From: Bacillota bacterium
GTDB lineage: Bacteria; Bacillota; Clostridia; Christensenellales; SZUA-584
Length of the DNA: 11,018 nt
Assembly: GCA_023399095.1 (NCBI GenBank)
Contig: JAEWQS010000141.1
Location: 1-11,018 of the forward strand
Reading direction: 5' to 3'
Below are positions 7,001 through 11,018 of the stretch, piece after piece; within the stretch, counting starts at the first letter, position 1, and each line of letters begins with the position of its first letter. The notes beneath the pieces were generated by a model. The model made no database searches. It saw nothing but the letters and a program-made list of their open reading frames with translations, and had not been told where the DNA came from. A program made the position numbers and the translations under genes.

Positions 7001-7033
7001 AGATAAAAAGTTGCAAAAATATTGTTTTTATCT
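7001..7033. repeat. Perfect 9-bp dyad spanning the rightward promoter
   Basis: AGATAAAAA (7001-7009) is mirrored exactly by TTTTTATCT (7025-7033) with a 15-nt centre that contains the candidate -35. A further TTATCT at 6981-6986 forms another possible dyad with AGATAA at 7001-7006. The geometry suggests an operator occupied by a regulator competing with RNA polymerase. It is AT-rich, so chance remains possible. Confidence 0.45.
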
Positions 7034-7038
7034 ATACT
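7011..7038 (+). promoter_or_regulatory. Candidate promoter of the SpoIID-like/protease genes
   Basis: TTGCAA (7011-7016) and TATACT (7033-7038) are separated by 16 bp. Transcription would begin near 7045, leaving a leader of about 110 nt before the ATG at 7156. Other AT-rich combinations a little downstream are possible but weaker. No clear sigma-E, -F, -G, -K or -H signature was seen. Confidence 0.4.
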
Positions 7039-7155
7039 TTTGCGTTGATATATGATATAAGTTATGTGATAATTTTTGTTACAAAACTATTGCGTTATTA
7101 TTACAATATTTACAATATGTCCGTTTCCGCGGCAATCACAGAAGTGGAGATACCT

Positions 7156-8823
7156 ATGAAGAAAAAAGCGATCGGAATACTTATGAGTCTTGCATTGGTG
7201 CTGACGTTCATGATGGGAGCAGCCTCTACAGCGCTTGCCGCCGATCCGAATGTCCGTGTCAAGATTAATATAGGTACGACCACGCAGTTTTCTTTTGTGG
7301 TATGCGGCGGCAGTTACACAGCCAACGGTATCGCTCTTGCAAACGGCGCAACATATACGGTAAAGCTAGAAAACGGAAACAGTGTTAATTTATACGACAG
7401 TAACAACCAGCTTATATGTCCCGTCGGATCTCCTGACGCGTTAATGATCAGCAGCGCGGCGGAAATGGAGACAGTTAGACTCACCCATCCCACTAACGGT
7501 GAGCGGGATTATCTCGGCGAATTATGGTTTACCATTTCGGGCGGCAGCCTCCAGCTTGTCAACCATCTCAATATTGAAAAATACCTTTATGGCGTTGTGC
7601 CGTATGAAATGAGCGATTCTTTCCCAATCGAGGCGCTAAAAGCCCAAGCTGTCGCAGCCCGCACATATGCCGCCAATCGTATGAAAGGCGCGACAGGGGC
7701 ATATGACCTTGTTGATAACACCGACGACCAAGTTTACAAGGGCTATGACTCTACAAAAACCAATGCGATTGCCGCCGTTGACGGAACCAAAGCACAAGTC
7801 TTAAAATACGGAGATACCGCCTATGTCCAGTGTTATTATTCCGCGTCCAACGGGGGCTGGACGGATATCACACAGCACAGATGGTCGACATCAGAGCCTT
7901 TAAAGTCGTATAACGTTATTAAAGAAGATCCTTATGATATCGCCAATCCCAGCAGCAAGCAGGAAAGGCTTGTGCTGCCAAGAACAGTCACCGCTGAAAA
8001 CCCGCTACAGTATCAAAATTGGGCCAGCGGAAGCTATGTATCCAACGATAACAGCCCGACAGGTATCGCGAATGCCTCACGGTATCTGCGCCTAAGCGCC
8101 CTTCCGGCGGTCGCTGCAAAAGGCTATGTCGCAAATGTCACCGACGACCTTGAAATTTTGGGTTTTTCTAATATCGTCGCACACACCTACGACGGCAAGC
8201 ACGGCGGTGCAAACGGTTATAACGGCAACGATGTCACCGGGAAAAACGACTGCAAGGACATGTTGAAAGCGGACGTCACAATGACGGTGCTGGCCAGCCG
8301 CTATGAAACGCCTCAAGGCGGCGGATATTTGCTGGGTGACGTCGATATGAACGGCTCGATAAGTATATCAGACTATACGCTGGTCCGTCTTCATATTCTC
8401 GGCATCAAAGGTCTTTCGGGCGAAGCGCTTACCATAGCGGATGCGGACAGGAACGGTTCGATCAGCATTTCCGACTATACTTTAATCCGTCTCCACATTC
8501 TTGGCTTAAAAGCGATTACAGGTCGGACAAACGACGGCTTGGTCAGAGAGCCTGTTGAGGTCACATTTACCATCGACTTCCCGGTAATGGATGTCGGCGG
8601 CGCCTATCCGTCCTTCTTTGACGGCAGCCTTGGGCTGTTCCTCGTCCAAAGCGACGATGCCAACTGGTACATCTATCAGCGGCGCTACGGCCACGGCATC
8701 GGCATGAGCCAGCGCGGCGCCCAGCAGCAGGCAAATGAAGGCAGGACGTATACGCAAATTATCGAATTCTATTATCCGAACTATCCGGGGTATCCGGCAG
8801 TCACCTGGGCATCTTTATATTAG
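7156..8823 (+). CDS. Secreted SpoIID/LytB-domain protein with an internal dockerin
   Basis: Probable exported peptidoglycan lytic transglycosylase-like protein that can dock onto a cohesin. The 555-residue product has a signal peptide (MKKK start, hydrophobic 5-23, ALA cleavage near 28). SpoIID motifs run from about 30 to 240: VPYEM with putative catalytic Glu151, EALKAQAVAARTYAAN (159-174), DDQVYKGY (190-197) and SASNGGWT (229-236). The C-terminal SpoIID motif GHGIGMSQRGA is at 512-522. Between them lies a complete two-repeat type I dockerin (394-452), with calcium loops beginning at D395 and D429. A His often seen before the SxSGG motif is Tyr228 here. The start at 7156 has GGAG 6 nt upstream and begins a proper signal peptide; the frame opens at 7045 but that 37-residue extension is not signal-like. 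It is not the sporulation spoIID itself by context. Substrate and activity are inferred from family only. Confidence 0.88.
   Translation: MKKKAIGILMSLALVLTFMMGAASTALAADPNVRVKINIGTTTQFSFVVCGGSYTANGIALANGATYTVKLENGNSVNLYDSNNQLICPVGSPDALMISSAAEMETVRLTHPTNGERDYLGELWFTISGGSLQLVNHLNIEKYLYGVVPYEMSDSFPIEALKAQAVAARTYAANRMKGATGAYDLVDNTDDQVYKGYDSTKTNAIAAVDGTKAQVLKYGDTAYVQCYYSASNGGWTDITQHRWSTSEPLKSYNVIKEDPYDIANPSSKQERLVLPRTVTAENPLQYQNWASGSYVSNDNSPTGIANASRYLRLSALPAVAAKGYVANVTDDLEILGFSNIVAHTYDGKHGGANGYNGNDVTGKNDCKDMLKADVTMTVLASRYETPQGGGYLLGDVDMNGSISISDYTLVRLHILGIKGLSGEALTIADADRNGSISISDYTLIRLHILGLKAITGRTNDGLVREPVEVTFTIDFPVMDVGGAYPSFFDGSLGLFLVQSDDANWYIYQRRYGHGIGMSQRGAQQQANEGRTYTQIIEFYYPNYPGYPAVTWASLY
8335..8511 (+). 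other. Dockerin type I module inside the SpoIID-like gene
   Basis: It encodes residues 394-452: two EF-hand-like repeats. Loop 1 has D395, D397, N399, S401, S403 and D406; loop 2 has D429, D431, N433, S435, S437 and D440. Each is followed by the helix YTLxRLHILG (x is V, then I). All expected calcium ligands are present. The two copies share NGSISISDYTL exactly, so the module is nearly symmetric, as expected for dual-mode cohesin binding. Confidence 0.85.
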
Positions 8824-8917
8824 TAAGATTAAGGAAGTTAAGAGTCATGATGGCTGACGTTATTATACCGGATGCATTGATCGTTTGAAATGACAGCAAA
8901 TCGGCCAAAGGAGCGAT

Positions 8918-10888
8918 ATGAGCAAACAAAAACGTAAACAAAAACACAAACCGGTTCAGCTTGTGCTGCTTATATTAATGATCCTGCTTATGCTCGTCAG
9001 CTTTGCCGTGAGCTTTATCCCTATCGCAAACGCTCAGGAGCCAGAACCGGAGATTACCACCACCTCAGACGGCCGGTTATGCGCTGACGGAGAGGTGCTT
9101 GTTAAGTTTAATGATGACGTATCGGAAGAAGCTGCGGAAACCATGCTGGACGAGCTGGACAGCGCTCAGTTGGGTGCATCGGGCGATATCATATTCACAG
9201 ATGTCCCCGAGGGCGAAACGGTGGAAAGCTTTGTGGATTCACTCGAGGCACTGTCAAACGTTGAACACGCACAGCCCAACTACGTTTATACGCTTGAACG
9301 CTCAGTTAATGATACATACATTGGGAGCCAATGGCATCTAAATACAATCGGCGCATTCAACGCGTGGGACACCACCATGGGCAGCTCAGATATCAGGGTT
9401 GCCGTGATTGATACGGGTGTCGATTTAAACCATCCCGATCTTACAGGGCAAATCGTAGCCCAGACAGATGTGGTGGATAATGACGGAAGCGCTCAGGATG
9501 ATGATGGGCACGGTACACATGTGGCAGGTATCATTGCGGCCAAAGCAGATAACGGCATCGGCGTAGCAGGCGTTGCGCCCGGGGTAAAGCTTATTGCCGT
9601 GGATGTATTCGGGTTCTACTTGAACGGCGGTACACTGGAATTTGGAGCACTGACAAGTGAGGTTATCGAGGGAATTCAATATGCCGTATCAAACGGTGCC
9701 GATGTCATCAATATGAGCCTTAGCGGCCCTGATTATGATCCGGCTTTTAGAAATGCCGTTGACGCTGCCGTCAGCGCGGGCGTGGTCGTCGTAGTCGCCG
9801 CAGGCAACACTTCTTCCGGGGGGATAACCGGTGCCCGTTACCCCAGTGATTTTGAGTCATGCATATCCGTTATCGCAACCGACTCAAATGACATGAAAGC
9901 CTCCTGGTCAAATTTCGGTGCAGAAAAAGACATTGCCGCACCCGGCGTGAGCATTTATTCCACATACTACGATGCAAGCAGTCATTCCAGCGGATATGAA
10001 TATATGAGCGGCACATCCATGGCCTCTCCCGTGGTGGCCGGAGTGGTGGCGCTGATGTTATCAGAGAATCCAGGTCTTAGTGTGAATGATGTCAAAAACA
10101 TTTTATTTAGTACTGCCGTCGATCTTTGCATTCCCGGACGGGACGAATATTATGGTTACGGACGAGCGAATGCAAATGCGGCAGTCGCTATGGCCTCTGG
10201 CACACCTTATATTCCTATCCACACCACTGGAATTGTATTAAATCTAACATCACTTGGTTTATTTTCTGGTACATACCAGATCAATGCATCCATCTCACCG
10301 TTTGATGCTTCAAATAAAGCGATCACCTACGTTTCAGATAACCCAACTGTTGCTATAGTAAACTCAGTCGGTCTCATCACCGCTAAAAGCGAAGGAACTG
10401 CTTCTATCACAGTAACCACATCTGATGGCGGATTGACAAGCACTTGCCATGTGACTGTCAAAGCTACTGAGATTTCGTCTGATGTTTATACAGTCGATAG
10501 AACAAAAAAAATCATCAAAGGTATAACTGTAAATACATCGGCCGCTCAGTTTAAAGCCAATCTCAAAAATGCACCTGAAGATATCAAAATTCATGATGCA
10601 TCGGGGACACTTTACTCAGGTAATAAGCTTGGCACAGGAATGACTGTCAGACTGGCTTCTGGCTCAAACACATATGACTCGCTCGCTGTCGCTCTGCTGG
10701 GTGATACCAGTGGTGACGGTAATATCAGTATATCCGATTATACGATCATCCGGCTTCACAAACTCGGATTATCCACGCTGTCGGGCGCGAAAGCGGCAGC
10801 GGCAGATGTGGACAAAAACGGTTCTATCGACGTTGCTGACTACACACATATAAGGCTGCATATCTTGGGTCTTAAATATATTTACTAA
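8918..10888 (+). CDS. Secreted subtilisin-family (S8) serine protease with BIG2 and dockerin domains
   Basis: Exported endopeptidase expected to join a cohesin-bearing complex. The 656-residue product has a long signal peptide (basic 1-12, hydrophobic 13-35, ANA cleavage near 39) and a propeptide of about 55-125 (DGEVLVKFNDDVS; EHAQPNYVY at its end). The S8 catalytic domain (about 133-428) has Asp165 in VIDTG, His198 in GHGTHVAG, oxyanion Asn297 in AAGN and Ser367 in SGTSMASP. An Ig-like BIG2 domain follows (436-515), then a linker domain beginning TVDRTKKIIKGI (525-593) often seen before clostridial dockerins. The dockerin is at 594-656, with calcium loops at D596 and D630. The triad is complete, so it should be active. 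AAAGGAG lies just before ATG 8918. It follows the SpoIID-like gene by 94 nt with no obvious terminator or strong promoter between them. The BIG2/linker DNA is much more AT-rich than its flanks. Confidence 0.93.
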   Translation: MSKQKRKQKHKPVQLVLLILMILLMLVSFAVSFIPIANAQEPEPEITTTSDGRLCADGEVLVKFNDDVSEEAAETMLDELDSAQLGASGDIIFTDVPEGETVESFVDSLEALSNVEHAQPNYVYTLERSVNDTYIGSQWHLNTIGAFNAWDTTMGSSDIRVAVIDTGVDLNHPDLTGQIVAQTDVVDNDGSAQDDDGHGTHVAGIIAAKADNGIGVAGVAPGVKLIAVDVFGFYLNGGTLEFGALTSEVIEGIQYAVSNGADVINMSLSGPDYDPAFRNAVDAAVSAGVVVVVAAGNTSSGGITGARYPSDFESCISVIATDSNDMKASWSNFGAEKDIAAPGVSIYSTYYDASSHSSGYEYMSGTSMASPVVAGVVALMLSENPGLSVNDVKNILFSTAVDLCIPGRDEYYGYGRANANAAVAMASGTPYIPIHTTGIVLNLTSLGLFSGTYQINASISPFDASNKAITYVSDNPTVAIVNSVGLITAKSEGTASITVTTSDGGLTSTCHVTVKATEISSDVYTVDRTKKIIKGITVNTSAAQFKANLKNAPEDIKIHDASGTLYSGNKLGTGMTVRLASGSNTYDSLAVALLGDTSGDGNISISDYTIIRLHKLGLSTLSGAKAAAADVDKNGSIDVADYTHIRLHILGLKYIY

Positions 10889-10891
10889 CAC

Positions 10892-10933
10892 AAAAGGAGA
10901 CCAGCTATGAAAAGTCAAGAGAAAATTGAATAA
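10892..10933 (+). other. Strong ribosome site leading to an 8-codon frame
   Basis: AAAAGGAGA (10892-10900) is followed at ideal spacing by ATG (10907), then MKSQEKIE and a TAA stop at 10931-10933. It starts 18 nt after the protease stop. It could be a tiny real peptide, a leader, or the start of a gene broken by mutation. The frame one base on stays open for 33 codons to a TAA at 11010 and encodes a very basic stretch resembling no family I know. I would not call a protein product here. The rest of the window to 11018 holds no terminator or RNA gene that I can see. Confidence 0.3.
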
Positions 10934-11018
10934 TTGCAAGGTTAGAAAAAAGGGTAACACAAATAAGCTGGTAAATTGGCAGCGAAAACGAGGAAATCGA
11001 GTGTCAGTCTAATGCGAA

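Larger units (their letters stand above)
6675..7155. other. Divergent AT-rich intergenic control region, no gene
   Basis: This stretch separates the leftward acc-fab operon from the rightward dockerin genes. I see no convincing coding frame, tRNA or known riboswitch in it. It is clearly more AT-rich than the flanking genes and holds several inverted repeats (6696-6719, 6750-6774, 6795-6830, 7001-7033), two Spo0A-box matches and a likely rightward promoter, each listed separately. The 9-mer TTACAATAT occurs three times (6696, 7101, 7110), close to both divergent transcription units. Confidence 0.7.

Noticed and set aside
7045..7155. 37-residue N-terminal extension of the SpoIID-like protein
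   Set aside because: The frame is open but begins at an ATG overlapping the likely transcription start. The clear GGAG site and signal peptide begin at 7156.
7156..8823. Assignment as the true sporulation gene spoIID
   Set aside because: The product is secreted through a cleavable signal peptide, carries a dockerin and is longer than SpoIID. The neighbours are not sporulation genes, so no symbol was given.
8824..8917. Terminator or separate promoter between the two dockerin genes
   Set aside because: Only a 4-bp dyad (GTCA/TGAC near 8844-8858) without a U-tract, and no credible -35/-10 pair. Co-transcription is the simpler reading.
1..11018. CRISPR arrays, tRNA or rRNA genes, insertion sequences, phage genes, riboswitches
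   Set aside because: I looked on both strands and saw no regularly spaced repeats, cloverleaf, transposase, integrase or known leader motif.

Overview
The window looks like part of a chromosome from a Gram-positive, clostridia-type Firmicute. The evidence is a type II fatty-acid synthesis operon that uses FabK (the FMN enoyl-ACP reductase) with short clostridial-type AccA and AccD, strong AGGAGG-like ribosome sites, an AT-rich intergenic region, secreted proteins carrying type I dockerins, and two perfect matches to the Spo0A box. Coding DNA is roughly half G+C. The species cannot be named from the sequence.

Left part (1-6553, minus strand): one tightly packed operon read right to left, accB-accC-accD-accA-fabH-acpP-fabK-fabD. 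fabD runs off the left edge and lacks only about its last ten codons. Adjacent genes overlap by 4-11 nt or are 1 nt apart, except a 20-nt gap before acpP. The products make malonyl-CoA (AccB, AccC, AccD, AccA), load it onto ACP (FabD), start chains (FabH) and reduce enoyl-ACP (FabK). fabG, fabF and fabZ are not in view and may lie beyond the left edge. A near-consensus sigma-A promoter (TTGACT-17-TAATAT, with TG extension) sits 93 bp upstream of accB. A perfect dyad, GGTTAG-N5-CTAACC, lies just inside the transcript and looks like an operator.

Middle (6554-7155): a divergent, AT-rich control region of about 600 bp with several inverted repeats, two Spo0A-box matches, repeated TTATCT/AGATAA elements and a plausible rightward promoter. 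It holds no gene.

Right part (7156-10888, plus strand): two secreted proteins, each with a two-repeat type I dockerin. The first is a SpoIID/LytB-type (peptidoglycan lytic transglycosylase-like) protein whose dockerin lies inside the SpoIID region, between the N-terminal catalytic part and the C-terminal GHGIGMSQ motif. The second is a subtilisin-family (S8) protease with propeptide, Ig-like BIG2 domain, linker domain and C-terminal dockerin. The two genes are 94 nt apart with no visible terminator and are probably co-transcribed. Together they suggest an exported, cohesin-scaffolded enzyme set acting on cell wall and protein rather than on plant polysaccharide. No cohesin is in the window. 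After the protease, a strong ribosome site leads into an 8-codon reading frame, and the last 85 bases hold nothing else I recognise.
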